The notes under the pieces are model-generated. The model did not search any database. It saw nothing but the letters and a program-made list of their open reading frames with translations, and was not told the DNA's origin. The position numbers and the translations under genes are program-made. From Cedecea lapagei (lineage in GTDB: Bacteria > Pseudomonadota > Gammaproteobacteria > Enterobacterales > Enterobacteriaceae), in NCBI RefSeq assembly GCF_900635955.1, contig NZ_LR134201.1, positions 1,426,001-1,490,000 on the forward strand: a stretch of 64,000 bases of DNA, read 5' to 3'. Shown here piece after piece: positions 8,772 to 18,054 of this stretch (position 1 is its first letter; each line of letters starts with the position of its first letter).

Positions 8772-9686
8772 TTAGTTCAGACGAACCGGCATCCCGGAGC
8801 GGTTCTGAATCGCCTGGTCGACAACGGTAGTGTCAACGTCGGACTGCGCTGTCACCTGCTGTACGCTGCTGGTCAGCTTAATTGGCACGATTTCACCGGA
8901 GTTAAACTGCGCTTCGGTCGTGGAAAGCGGGTTGTGAACTTCGATGTAGCGGCTGCCGTCTGGCTCGGTCGTTGCTTTTACCGGCTCATCAATAAACTGA
9001 ACGCGGGTGCCAACCGGCACGTTGTCGAACAGGAACTTGATGTCTTCGTTACGCAGACGAACGCAGCCATGGCTTACGCGCAGGCCGATACCGAAGTTAG
9101 CGTTAGTACCGTGAATCGCATACAGATTACCGATGTACAGGGCGTACAGGCCCATCGGGTTATCCGGGCCCGCTGGCACAACGGCCGGCAGCGGCGTACC
9201 GGCAGCGACGTATTCAGCGTGCATTTTCGCGGTTGGGGTCCAGGTTGGGCCCGCCTTCTTACGCTCTACCTTGGTGGTCCAGTTGATCGGGGTATCTTTC
9301 CCCAGCTGGCCGATGCCGATGGGCAGCACGATCACGGTATTAGTGCCTTTCGGGTAGTAGTAGAGGCGCATTTCGGCGCTGTTAATCACAATCCCTTCAT
9401 GCACGGTGTCCGGCAGGATCAGCTGCTGAGGGATGTTCAGGATGGTCCCGGCTTTTGGCAGGTACGGGTCAATCCCCGGGTTAGCTTCCAGCATGTTAGA
9501 CAGTCCCATCTGGTACTGAGAAGCATACTCTTCCAGCGGCGCGGTGCTGCCTTCCGGAATAGTGATAACCTGGTTTTCACCAACCAGGCGGCTGCCGTTA
9601 GTCGGTAACGGATAAGTCACGGCGGAAGCAGAGAAAGACGCGACAGCCACAAAAGCCAGTAAGAGCGAGCGTAATTTCATATTCAT
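8772..9686 (-). CDS. ldtB: L,D-transpeptidase LdtB (YbiS)
   Basis: Periplasmic L,D-transpeptidase, 304 residues, of the group that attaches Braun lipoprotein (Lpp) to meso-diaminopimelate in peptidoglycan. A signal peptide (about 1-22, ending SASA) and a LysM-like segment (about 40-90) precede the YkuD domain. The catalytic motif is H192, then SHGCVR with H206 and nucleophile C208. The sequence nearly matches E. coli YbiS, including the C terminus NRSGMPVRLN. It is divergent from ybiT, as in E. coli, and ends in a strong terminator. Confidence 0.96.
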   Translation of the reverse strand: MNMKLRSLLLAFVAVASFSASAVTYPLPTNGSRLVGENQVITIPEGSTAPLEEYASQYQMGLSNMLEANPGIDPYLPKAGTILNIPQQLILPDTVHEGIVINSAEMRLYYYPKGTNTVIVLPIGIGQLGKDTPINWTTKVERKKAGPTWTPTAKMHAEYVAAGTPLPAVVPAGPDNPMGLYALYIGNLYAIHGTNANFGIGLRVSHGCVRLRNEDIKFLFDNVPVGTRVQFIDEPVKATTEPDGSRYIEVHNPLSTTEAQFNSGEIVPIKLTSSVQQVTAQSDVDTTVVDQAIQNRSGMPVRLN

Positions 9687-9926
9687 GTTGTGCGAATTGT
9701 TATGCCAGACGGGCCAGCTAGTGAGTGTTCATGGATGATTTAGCCGCGCATTATATGTGCATTACATTCATCTGGGAAATCAGATGTGGATGAAATCACA
9801 ATTTTTTCACACTGATTAACTCTTGAACGGTGAAGATGCGGGGCGACCCTTTATCAGTAGTTATGGCATAATGTGGCCGAAATCACATTCCAAAATCTCG
9901 ACAACTTATTTCTCCAGGACATACCA

Positions 9927-11521
9927 GTGCTTGTATCCAGCAACGTTACCATGCAGTTTGGCAGCAAACCGCTGTTCGAAAATATCTCCGTCAAATTTGG
10001 CGGCGGCAACCGTTATGGCCTGATTGGCGCTAACGGAAGTGGCAAATCCACGTTCATGAAAATTCTCGGCGGGGACTTAGAGCCGACGCTGGGCAACGTT
10101 TCTCTCGACCCGAACGAGCGCATCGGTAAGCTGCGTCAGGATCAGTTCGCCTTCGAAAAATTCACCGTGCTCGACACCGTTATCATGGGCCACGGCGAGC
10201 TGTGGGAAGTGAAGCAGGAACGCGACCGCATTTATGCCCTGCCGGAGATGAGCGAAGAAGACGGTTACAAGTTGCCGACCTCGAAGTGAAATACGGCGAG
10301 ATGGACGGCTACACCGCGGAAGCGCGTGCAGGCGAACTGCTGCTCGGCGTAGGTATTCCGCTGGAGCAGCATTACGGCCCGATGAGCGAAGTGGCTCCAG
10401 GCTGGAAACTACGTGTGCTGCTGGCGCAGGCGCTGTTCTCTAACCCGGACATCCTGCTGCTCGATGAGCCAACGAACAACCTGGACATCGACACCATCCG
10501 CTGGCTGGAGCAGACGCTGAACGAACGTGACAGCACCATGATCATCATCTCGCACGACCGTCACTTCCTGAACATGGTCTGCACCCATATGGCTGACCTG
10601 GACTACGGCGAACTGCGCGTTTATCCGGGCAACTACGACGAATACATGACGGCGGCGACCCAGGCTCGTGAGCGTCTGCTGGCCGATAACGCGAAGAAGA
10701 AAGCGCAGATTGCCGATCTGCAATCCTTCGTTAGCCGCTTTAGCGCCAACGCCTCTAAATCTCGTCAGGCGACCTCTCGTGCCCGTCAGATTGATAAAAT
10801 CAAGCTGGACGAAGTGAAGGCCTCCAGCCGTCAGAACCCGTTCATCCGCTTCGAGCAGGATAAAAAACTGTTCCGAAACGCGCTTGAAGTTGAAGCGCTG
10901 ACCAAAGGGTTTGAGAACGGCCCGCTGTTTAAAAACTTCAACCTGCTGCTGGAAGTGGGCGAGAAGATTGCCATTCTGGGCGCCAACGGCGTGGGTAAAT
11001 CCACTCTGCTGAAAACCCTGGTCGGCGAACTGGCTCCGGATAGCGGCAGCGCAAAATGGTCTGAGAATGCTCAGATTGGCTACTATGCGCAGGACCACGA
11101 ATACGAGTTCGAAAACGATCTCACCGTCTTCGACTGGATGAGCCAGTGGAAGCAGGAAGGCGACGACGAGCAGGCGGTGCGCAGCATCCTTGGCCGTCTG
11201 CTGTTCAGCCAGGACGACATCAAGAAGCCGGCTAAGGTGCTGTCCGGGGGTGAGAAGGGCCGTATGCTGTTCGGCAAGCTGATGATGGAAAAACCGAACA
11301 TCCTGATCATGGACGAACCGACGAACCACCTGGATATGGAATCTATCGAGTCGCTGAACATGGCGCTGGAGATGTACCAGGGGACGCTGATCTTTGTTTC
11401 CCACGACCGTGAGTTTGTTAGCTCGCTGGCAACCCGAGTGCTGGAAATCACGCCACAGCGCGTGATTGACTTCACCGGCGGCTACGAAGATTACCTGCGC
11501 AGCAAAGGGATCGACGGGTAA
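9927..11521 (+). pseudogene. ybiT: ABC-F ATPase YbiT, interrupted by -1 frameshift
   Basis: ABC-F family protein: two ATPase domains and no membrane segments, expected to act on the ribosome E site. Walker A GANGSGKS (first half) and GANGVGKS (second half), signature LSGGEKG and DEPTNNLD/DEPTNHLD are present, with the ABC-F linker rich in lysine and arginine between them. The GTG at 9927 (LVSSNVTMQF) follows AGGA at 9916-9919 and matches the E. coli start. An in-frame ATG at 9873 would add 18 residues. The frame breaks at about 10271, where TACAAGTTGCC should be TACAAGGTTGCC. Adding one G yields 531 residues. Probably a sequence error. Confidence 0.9.
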
Positions 11522-11526
11522 TTTTA

Positions 11527-11585
11527 CCCTCATCCTAACCCTCTCCCAAAAGGGAGAGGGGACATTTTCCCTTTGGGATGAGGGG
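11527..11585. repeat. GC-rich palindromic intergenic repeat (copy A)
   Basis: Contains CCCTCATCCTAACCCTCTCC, an AAAAGGGAGAGGGG arm and a second arm ending GGGATGAGGGG, so the outer and inner arms can both fold. It fills the gap between ybiT and the convergent GH31 gene. The same core, CCCTCTCCC paired with GGGAGAGGG, recurs at five other places in the window. Confidence 0.8.
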
Positions 11586-11588
11586 CAA

Positions 11589-13952
11589 TTACAGCCCCCA
11601 CACCTCACATTCCACGCCGTTCACCAGCAGGCGACGCCTTTCTCCATCAGGCAAAGACAGCTTAATCTTGCGCCACGCGGGCTGATAATCACCTTTGCGG
11701 CTGAAGGCCACGTTAATGGCATCTGCCGAGCAGGTTATTTCCCAGCTAAGCCAGAGCGCATCACCTTCTTTATAGCCCCAGGATTCTCCGTCATCCTCAA
11801 ACAACATTCCGTGGGAAACGCCAGCACCCTGCAGCGGGTAAACCTTCAGCTCCCGAACGGTATCGTCCTGCGGGGAAACGTAGCTGATGCGTTCGCTGTG
11901 GGGAAGCGCTGCTCCGGCACGTACCAGCAAAGGCAAGCGTTCGAGCGGTGCGGGCAGGGTAACTGTCTGGCCGCCGCTAAACCACTCGCCGGTATAATAG
12001 TCGTACCAGCCGTGCTCATTGGCCGGCAGCCATAAAGTGCGCTCGCGCGCTCCCGGCTCCACCACGCTTGCGACAAGGAGATCGCGGCCCAGCAGAAACT
12101 CATCGCACTCATCAAACGTCTTCTCATCGTGTTCGTGGTCGAGGAACGTTGGGCGCAGCATAGGTTCGTCATCCGCATGTGCCTGCCACAGCAGCGTGTA
12201 GAAATAAGGCAGCAGACGATAACGCAGCTCGATTGCGCTGCGGATGGTGGGGGTGACAGCCGGATACATCCACGGTTCGTTGACCGTGTGGTCATCATTC
12301 CAGGAGTGGATCGTAAAGCGTGGGTGCATCACGCCGTTCTGAACCCAGCGAACGAAAAGCTCGGCGTCCGGTTTATCGCCTGAAAAACCGCCCACGTCAT
12401 GCCCGACGTTATAAAGCCCGGACAGGCTCATACCCACTCCCATCCGCGTGTTGTAGCGCAGCGTATTCCAGCTGGTGCGGTTGTCGCCGCTCCAGGTCTG
12501 AACGTAGCGCTGCATCCCGGCGCAGCCGGAGCGGGAAATCAGATACGGGCGCTTTTCAGGGGCAAATTTCTGCTGAGCCTCCATCGAGGCGCGCATCATC
12601 AGCAGCGGCATCACCGGGCGAATGTGCTTGATGGCTATTGGATTGCCGAAACCGTGGCAGCGTGCTTCGCCGTCCCACACTTCGTATTCGTTGTTGTCGT
12701 TCCACGTAGAGCCGATGCCCATCTCCAGCAGCTGCGTGGTGACGCCAGTCTGCCACCATTTCACCGTAGCCGGGTTGGTGAAGTCCAGGTGTGAACCCTC
12801 ATCGTCCCAGAAGCTGGAGCGCTCTGGCGCATCTGATTCTGAATCTTGAATAAATAGTCCACCGGCGGCGACCTCTTCGTAGCGCGGATGATCCTGCAGC
12901 AGGCAAGGCTTAATGTTGGCCGCAAGGCGGATCCCTGCTTCCGTGAACGCCTGGCTCATCGCCTTCGGCTGCGGCACCTTTTCATGGTTCCAGTTAAATA
13001 CGTAGCGCTTATTGTTGATTGAGGTATAGCCCGATGAAAGCTGGAAAGAGTCGCACGGAATCGCGTGCTGCTGGCTCAGACGAATAAAATTCATTAGCTG
13101 ATGCTGGGCGTCTGGCGCGTCGGTGTAATGCATCGTTGACCCGCTGTAGCCCAGGCTCCATTTTGGACCAAAAAAGGTTTTCCCGGTCAGGCGCACGAAC
13201 GCTTTGGTAACGTCCAGCACGCGAGGGCCGAGAAGCAGGTAGTAGTCAAGGTCTCCGGCTTCCGCCTGCCAGCGGCGGTAGGGCAGGTGGTAGTTGTCTA
13301 TCTCGTTTCCCAGATCCAGCCAGCAGCTGCTCAGGTTGTCATAGAACATGCCAAAGCTGACGTCGTCGCGGCGCGTAATGGTGAAGGGGATATGTTTGTA
13401 AAGCGGGTCGGTGGACTCCGCGTTGTAGCCCATCGCATCCAGATTACGCATCTCATAGCGCCTGCCGGTTCGGTTCAGCGGCCCGGCTTTTTCACCCAGC
13501 CCATAAAAGCGCTCGCCGGCAAAACGACGCTGATAGTGGGCCACGCCATCGCCGTGGGCGTTAAGCTGGTAGGCGCTGGTGGGGCGATCGCAGGCGAGGG
13601 GTTTCCATTCGTCCTGTTCCGTTTTGTATTCCCACTCCAGATAAAGCGGCTGATGAACAATAACGCGCAGACTGTTGGTGCTGACGATGAGGAGATCAGA
13701 CCGCTGTTCCAGCGTGAAGCCTGGCAGGGTAAACCCGGCGAGGCTCTCACGTTCGCGGCCTTCCCAGGCCACATCCTGCTGCGGAGCGATACTCCAGGTG
13801 CGGTCGAGCGCCAGCCCTTGCTGACGTTTAATCAACACGCGAAACAGCTTCTCCTCGAGAACATACAGATGCAGCGAATGTTTCCCGTCGAGGGTCAAAA
13901 TCAGCTGGCTGTGATCCTGTTTTACGAGCGTCCAGTTTTTGAGGGTTTTCAT
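11589..13952 (-). CDS. Glycoside hydrolase family 31 alpha-glycosidase
   Basis: Large (787 residues) cytoplasmic-looking enzyme with no signal peptide. The GH31 fold is indicated by an N-terminal beta-sandwich with FYGLGEKAGPLNRTG, then a TIM barrel with WNDNNEYEVWD holding the presumed catalytic nucleophile aspartate and TWSGDNRTSW holding the acid/base aspartate. The nucleophile motif (WNDNNE) differs from the WxDMNE form of typical alpha-glucosidases and from the YicI and YihQ forms, so substrate cannot be read from sequence. The ATG at 13952 is 15 bases after the MFS transporter stop. An operon with that transporter suggests hydrolysis of an imported alpha-glycoside, possibly anionic. Confidence 0.85.
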   Translation of the reverse strand: MKTLKNWTLVKQDHSQLILTLDGKHSLHLYVLEEKLFRVLIKRQQGLALDRTWSIAPQQDVAWEGRERESLAGFTLPGFTLEQRSDLLIVSTNSLRVIVHQPLYLEWEYKTEQDEWKPLACDRPTSAYQLNAHGDGVAHYQRRFAGERFYGLGEKAGPLNRTGRRYEMRNLDAMGYNAESTDPLYKHIPFTITRRDDVSFGMFYDNLSSCWLDLGNEIDNYHLPYRRWQAEAGDLDYYLLLGPRVLDVTKAFVRLTGKTFFGPKWSLGYSGSTMHYTDAPDAQHQLMNFIRLSQQHAIPCDSFQLSSGYTSINNKRYVFNWNHEKVPQPKAMSQAFTEAGIRLAANIKPCLLQDHPRYEEVAAGGLFIQDSESDAPERSSFWDDEGSHLDFTNPATVKWWQTGVTTQLLEMGIGSTWNDNNEYEVWDGEARCHGFGNPIAIKHIRPVMPLLMMRASMEAQQKFAPEKRPYLISRSGCAGMQRYVQTWSGDNRTSWNTLRYNTRMGVGMSLSGLYNVGHDVGGFSGDKPDAELFVRWVQNGVMHPRFTIHSWNDDHTVNEPWMYPAVTPTIRSAIELRYRLLPYFYTLLWQAHADDEPMLRPTFLDHEHDEKTFDECDEFLLGRDLLVASVVEPGARERTLWLPANEHGWYDYYTGEWFSGGQTVTLPAPLERLPLLVRAGAALPHSERISYVSPQDDTVRELKVYPLQGAGVSHGMLFEDDGESWGYKEGDALWLSWEITCSADAINVAFSRKGDYQPAWRKIKLSLPDGERRRLLVNGVECEVWGL

Positions 13953-13967
13953 TAGCAATTATCCATT

Positions 13968-15269
13968 TCAGGGACGTTTTTCACGGCGTTCGGCGATAAA
14001 CGCCACCAGGAACACCGCACCGATCAGGTCAAAGAAGCCCATGGCGACAAACAGCGGGTTGAAGCCAATCTTGTCGGCGGTGACGCCGATAATCAGGGAG
14101 AAGATAAAGCTGGCAATCCAGGCCGACGAACCGCGCATGCCGTTGACGGTAGCCATCTGCCCTTTGTCAAACGAGTCCACCACCAGCGCGCTGAGCATGC
14201 AGGAGATAATCTGGTGCCCGAAGCCGCCGATGGAGATAAGCACAATGGCCAGCCACGGATCCCGGGTCACGGCGACCAGCGCCAGAGAAAGCATCAGAAA
14301 AGCGCCGGTGACCGAGCTGGCAACCACCGAGTTGGTGCGCGAGCAGCCGAACAGGCGGACATAAACTTTGGTCAGATAGCCGCTGGCAATACTGCCGATA
14401 TCGGCGGCCAGGAAAGGGAGCCAGGCAAACATGGCTATCTGTTTCAGATCCATGCCACGCTCATTGGCCAGATAGAGCGGAACCCAGAAGCTAAGCACGG
14501 CCCAGGCGGGTTCTGCCATAAAGGCCGGGATGGCGATGCCGTAGAAGCGTTTGTTTTTGGAGACGGTTTTCAGGGCGGTGAAGAACGGCAGTTTCACGGC
14601 AGGCGGCTCGTTATCCTGCTTGATGAACGCCAGCTCTTCTTTGCTCAGGTTCGGGTGTTGCTCAGGGTTATGGTAAAACAGCCACCATAAAACGACCCAC
14701 ACCAGCGCCAACGCGCCGCTGAACATAAAGGCTCCCTGCCAGCCAAAAAAGCTGTGGGCGAAGTAGATAATTGGCGGGGCCAGCATCGCGCCGATGGAAA
14801 AACCAACTCCGGCCCAGCCTGCGGCTATCGGGCGCTCTTTTTTCGGGAACCATTCACCGAGCGTTTTGGCATTGGCGGGCGTAGCAGCGGCCTCCGCGCC
14901 GCCCATCATAAAGCGCAAAATGGCCAGCTGTAGCCAGCTTCCGGCTCCGGCATGCAGCATGCACATTACCGCCCAGATGCTGGCGCAGATTAGAAAGCCG
15001 ACTTTCAGTCCAATAACGTCTATTAGCCAGCCGCACAGCGGCTGAAACAGGGTATAGGCCAGCTGGAAAGCGCCCACTATCCAGGAGTATTGTTCGGTGG
15101 TAATGCCGAGAGAGGTTTTCAGCTCCGGCGCCAGGATCCCCAGTGCGTTACGGGTGATGTAGTTGACGGTCACGCCAAGCAGGAACAGAACCAGAACCCA
15201 CCAGCGTAAATGCCGGAAAATGCGTCCTGCGCTAACGATTGCGACCGGTTTATCGATTCCTTGACTCAT
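13968..15269 (-). CDS. MFS transporter, anion:cation symporter (ExuT/GudP-like) type
   Basis: 433 residues with about twelve membrane segments. VTVNYITRNALGILAPELK, then GWLIDVIGLKVGF, the MFS loop motif, and RFMMGGAEAAATPANAKTLGEWFPKKER are characteristic of the ACS family that carries hexuronates, hexarates and galactonate. It is first gene of a two-gene operon with the GH31 enzyme and diverges from a LacI-family regulator at 15565. This suggests uptake of an acidic sugar or glycoside; the exact substrate is not evident. Confidence 0.85.
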   Translation of the reverse strand: MSQGIDKPVAIVSAGRIFRHLRWWVLVLFLLGVTVNYITRNALGILAPELKTSLGITTEQYSWIVGAFQLAYTLFQPLCGWLIDVIGLKVGFLICASIWAVMCMLHAGAGSWLQLAILRFMMGGAEAAATPANAKTLGEWFPKKERPIAAGWAGVGFSIGAMLAPPIIYFAHSFFGWQGAFMFSGALALVWVVLWWLFYHNPEQHPNLSKEELAFIKQDNEPPAVKLPFFTALKTVSKNKRFYGIAIPAFMAEPAWAVLSFWVPLYLANERGMDLKQIAMFAWLPFLAADIGSIASGYLTKVYVRLFGCSRTNSVVASSVTGAFLMLSLALVAVTRDPWLAIVLISIGGFGHQIISCMLSALVVDSFDKGQMATVNGMRGSSAWIASFIFSLIIGVTADKIGFNPLFVAMGFFDLIGAVFLVAFIAERREKRP

Positions 15270-15442
15270 AGTTCACTCCACCTTGTAGGGTAATTAGTCG
15301 AATTGGTATGCCACTCTCCGGGGCAATGAATTTATTTTATTTATTTGATTTTTATGAAGTTAATATAAGCCAATCTTTTTGATTGAAATGTTTTTGCTCA
15401 ACTAAACGGAGCCTAATTGAGTTATCAGCCAACCAATAGCGC

Positions 15443-15458
15443 AATTTTTGCAAAAATT
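15443..15458. promoter_or_regulatory. Perfect 16-bp palindrome, candidate operator between MFS and LacI genes
   Basis: AATTTTTG-CAAAAATT is a perfect palindrome in the 295-base divergent promoter region. It is a plausible operator for the adjacent LacI-family protein, though its centre is GC rather than the CG usual for this family. An A+T-rich tract at 15330-15400 likely contains the promoters. No reading frame is evident in the gap. Confidence 0.45.
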
Positions 15459-15564
15459 TTCATAATCTGATCTGACACGAAGAAACGGCGCTGTGCTTCC
15501 GGCACCATGGCTTATTCATGGCCATGAAAATTTTTTCATTTCACAAACGGGCGTCGATCACAAA

Positions 15565-16635
15565 ATGAGTAAAACACTAAAAATTGCCGAAATTTCCACG
15601 CAGACAGGGCTGTCGATCAGCACGGTTTCCCGCGTGCTGGCGGGCAAGGGGAATACCAGTGAACTTGCCCGCCAGCAGGTGCTTGCCTGCGCCAGGGAAA
15701 AGGGCGTACTGCAGGGGATTGCGGCAGGAAGGCTGCTGGTGAACAGCCTGGTGGTTTTTGCTCCCCGTCGGGCGTTTGATGAGCGGCTGGATGTCTTTTA
15801 CTACCGGGTGATGCAGGGTATTGGGAAAGCCCTTGAGCCTCACGATGCCAGGCTGCGTTTTTGCGCGCTGGAAGAGAATGACAGTGATGCCGGGCTGTTT
15901 CTCAGCAAGATGAACGAGCCAGAAACCGAAGCGGCCATGCTGTTGGGGATAGATGATACCCATATTCATGATTTAGCGGCCGACCTGGGCAAACCCTGCG
16001 TGTTGATCAACTGCCAGGATCGCAAAATGCGCCTCTCCGGGGTGGCGCCGGATCACCTGATGATAGGCCGCTTCGCCGCAAACTATCTGTTCGACATGGG
16101 GCATAAAGGCGTGTTGACGCTGATGTGCCTGCGTCGCTACACCATGGAGCAGCGCCTGGCCGGGATTCGTGATGCGTGGGACTGCCGTAATCTGTCGTTC
16201 GATGAGACTCGCCATCTGCTGGTTGCCAGCAGCTTTGGCGCAAAAGAGAGTGAGGCGTTAATCAGCGACTATCTGGCGACTACGCCCCGGCCAGCCTGGC
16301 CGAGCGCGCTGCTGGTTGGCGGCGACTTTATGGCCTCTGGCGCGGTGAGCGCCCTGCAAAAGGCCGGACTGCGCGTGCCTCAGGATATGTCGGTGATGAG
16401 CATCGACGGTTTTAACCTGGCCGAAATCCATGACGTCCCTTTAACCTCGGTTCATGTTCCCAGGGATGAGCTGGGGGAGGAGGCGGTCCAGCTGCTCCAG
16501 CAGCGCCTGATGAGGCCGGAAGCCTCGGTGGTGAATACTCTTTTAGCCGGTAAGATCAGGGTGCGTGAATCGGTACGAAGATTGGGGACAGGTAAAGGCG
16601 GTGCGGCGTTAACCAGCGATAAACTCTACGACTGA
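15565..16635 (+). CDS. LacI-family transcriptional regulator
   Basis: DNA-binding regulator of 356 residues. The N-terminal helix-turn-helix is STQTGLSISTVSRVL (about residues 10-24), then the usual ligand-binding domain (MSIDGFNLAEIHDVPLTSVHVPRDELGEEAV near the C terminus). I chose the ATG at 15565 because the HTH follows directly, as in the family; upstream in-frame codons would add 24 unrelated residues, and no strong ribosome site precedes the chosen start. Divergent from the MFS-GH31 operon, which it most likely controls in response to the imported sugar. No close named homologue recognised. Confidence 0.85.
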   Translation: MSKTLKIAEISTQTGLSISTVSRVLAGKGNTSELARQQVLACAREKGVLQGIAAGRLLVNSLVVFAPRRAFDERLDVFYYRVMQGIGKALEPHDARLRFCALEENDSDAGLFLSKMNEPETEAAMLLGIDDTHIHDLAADLGKPCVLINCQDRKMRLSGVAPDHLMIGRFAANYLFDMGHKGVLTLMCLRRYTMEQRLAGIRDAWDCRNLSFDETRHLLVASSFGAKESEALISDYLATTPRPAWPSALLVGGDFMASGAVSALQKAGLRVPQDMSVMSIDGFNLAEIHDVPLTSVHVPRDELGEEAVQLLQQRLMRPEASVVNTLLAGKIRVRESVRRLGTGKGGAALTSDKLYD

Positions 16636-16680
16636 GCGGAAAAGAAGCATAAATAAACCCTAAACAACACAAGCCTTTTG

Positions 16681-16711
16681 CCTTGCGCCCGCAGCTTAAC
16701 TCCCTACTATA
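16681..16711 (+). promoter_or_regulatory. Candidate promoter for the M-box leader and Mg transporter
   Basis: TTGCGC, a 16-base spacer and TACTAT form a plausible sigma70 promoter a few bases before the M-box. Prediction by consensus only. Confidence 0.5.
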
Positions 16712-16730
16712 GGCCGCGGAAGACTTGCAG

Positions 16731-16895
16731 TATCTCGTTAGGCGAGGCTCCTGTACAAACATAGGTTGCTGATCTGACGACGTCGAGAGACGCCCAAGAT
16801 TAGGACAGGTTATATCGAGCGAAGGTATAACCCCAGGTAACTTCCCCCGCTTTTGGGGATACGTTGTACAGTGCTAAAACCGAGACATGGAGATA
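16731..16895 (+). promoter_or_regulatory. M-box (ykoK) magnesium riboswitch
   Basis: The leader holds the conserved M-box blocks in order: TCGTTAGGCGAGGCTCCTGT (from about 16734), GACGTCGAGAGACGCC (from about 16780), and near the 3' end GTACAGTGCTAAAACC. TATCTC at 16731-16736 can pair with GAGATA at 16890-16895 to close P1. M-boxes bind several Mg2+ ions and switch off Mg transporter genes when magnesium is plentiful. A second TATCT at 16911-16915 could compete for the GAGATA strand and form part of the switch; that is inference. The downstream gene is an MgtE-type transporter, in agreement. Confidence 0.9.
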
Positions 16896-16971
16896 GCGTC
16901 AGCACTCTCATATCTTGCTTCGCCCCAGGATGAGGACTGTTTATTTTTAAAACAGTAACCGGGGAAAAATC

Positions 16972-18018
16972 ATGACCTTTTCAACTAATACCTCAGCGCA
17001 CTCTCGCGCTTCTTTGGCCGTGTCCGTCAAACTGCCATCCTCTGAGTCACAAAATACCGTGCTGGCTTATCTGAGCCAGGACTACATCGCTCTACCGCCC
17101 GGAACTTCGGTGGCGGAAGCGCAGGCGCTGTTCTGCTCGGGCATTAAAAACGAGCAGATCCCGTCGCAGATCTTTGTGGTGGACGATGATGATCATCTGT
17201 TTGGCCTCGTGCCGGTAAAATCGCTGCTGCAGGCGGACAAAGAGGCGCTGCTGAGTGACCTGATGAGATCCGTTGGTTTCTCATTAACGCCGGAAAAAAC
17301 GCGTCATGAAGCCTGCGTGGAGATCAAAAAGTCGGCTTCTAACTACATTCCCGTGCTGAGCTACGGCAAGCTGAAAGGCGTGCTGGGTCCACTGGAAATT
17401 GCTCAGCTGCTTGAGGACGAAAACACGCTGGATAGCCAGCTTCAGGGCGCCTCTTCGCCGCTGGAAACGCCTTACCTGCAAAGCAGCGTCTTTACGCTGT
17501 GGCGCAAAAGATCGGTCTGGCTGCTTCTGCTGTTCGTTGCCGAGGCCTACACCAGCTCGGTCATCAAATCGTTTGAGGATCAGCTGGAAGCGGCGATTGC
17601 GCTGGCATTCTTTATCCCTTTGCTGATTGGCACCGGCGGCAACACCGGCACGCAGATCACCTCGACCCTCGTCAGGGCGATGGCGCTGGGCGAAGTGGGG
17701 TTAAAGGATTTGGGCGCTATCCTGCGTAAGGAAATTTCGGCCTCGGTGCTGATTGCCTTAACGATTGGTACTGCCGGGTTTATCCGGGCGTGGATGCTGG
17801 GCGTAGGCATGGAAGTGATGATGGTGGTGAGCCTGACGCTTATCGCGATTACCGTCTGGAGCGCGATTGTTTCATCGATTATTCCGATGCTGCTGCGTAA
17901 GGTGAACATCGATCCGGCCGTTGTCTCCGCACCGTTTATTACCACCCTGATCGACGGAACGGGTTTGCTGATTTACTTCGAAATCGCCAAAGTAATGCTC
18001 ACCGATCTGGCCGTTTAA
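16972..18018 (+). CDS. MgtE-family magnesium transporter with CBS domains
   Basis: 348-residue inner-membrane protein. A cytoplasmic CBS-domain pair (about residues 25-155; QIFVVDDDDHLFGLVPVKSL and YIPVLSYGKLKGVLGP) precedes about five membrane helices with the MgtE signature PLLIGTGGNTGTQ. Standard MgtE is about 450 residues with an extra N-terminal superhelical domain; that domain is absent here, so this is the short form. It should carry Mg2+ (perhaps Co2+). The gene is single, preceded by an M-box and followed by a strong terminator. GGGGAA serves as ribosome site. Confidence 0.9.
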   Translation: MTFSTNTSAHSRASLAVSVKLPSSESQNTVLAYLSQDYIALPPGTSVAEAQALFCSGIKNEQIPSQIFVVDDDDHLFGLVPVKSLLQADKEALLSDLMRSVGFSLTPEKTRHEACVEIKKSASNYIPVLSYGKLKGVLGPLEIAQLLEDENTLDSQLQGASSPLETPYLQSSVFTLWRKRSVWLLLLFVAEAYTSSVIKSFEDQLEAAIALAFFIPLLIGTGGNTGTQITSTLVRAMALGEVGLKDLGAILRKEISASVLIALTIGTAGFIRAWMLGVGMEVMMVVSLTLIAITVWSAIVSSIIPMLLRKVNIDPAVVSAPFITTLIDGTGLLIYFEIAKVMLTDLAV

Positions 18019-18019
18019 A

Positions 18020-18050
18020 AAATAACGGGGATAGCAATATCCCCGTTTTT
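18020..18050. terminator. Bidirectional terminator between Mg transporter and moeB
   Basis: ACGGGGATA-GCAA-TATCCCCGT with TTTTT following on the plus strand and a T-rich run on the minus strand. The stable tetraloop hairpin is placed between convergent genes. Confidence 0.92.
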
Positions 18051-18054
18051 CATA

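Noticed and set aside
2634..10271. Programmed ribosomal frameshifting in mglB, mglA or ybiT
   Set aside because: No slippery heptamer with a downstream structure is seen, and homologues are made in a single frame.
10409..11608. Open frame of 399 codons on the minus strand
   Set aside because: Antisense to ybiT, running into the palindromic repeat; no ribosome site or domain.
16640..16971. mgtA/mgtL-type leader before the Mg transporter
   Set aside because: The conserved blocks are those of the M-box, and I see no mgtL-like proline-rich leader peptide.
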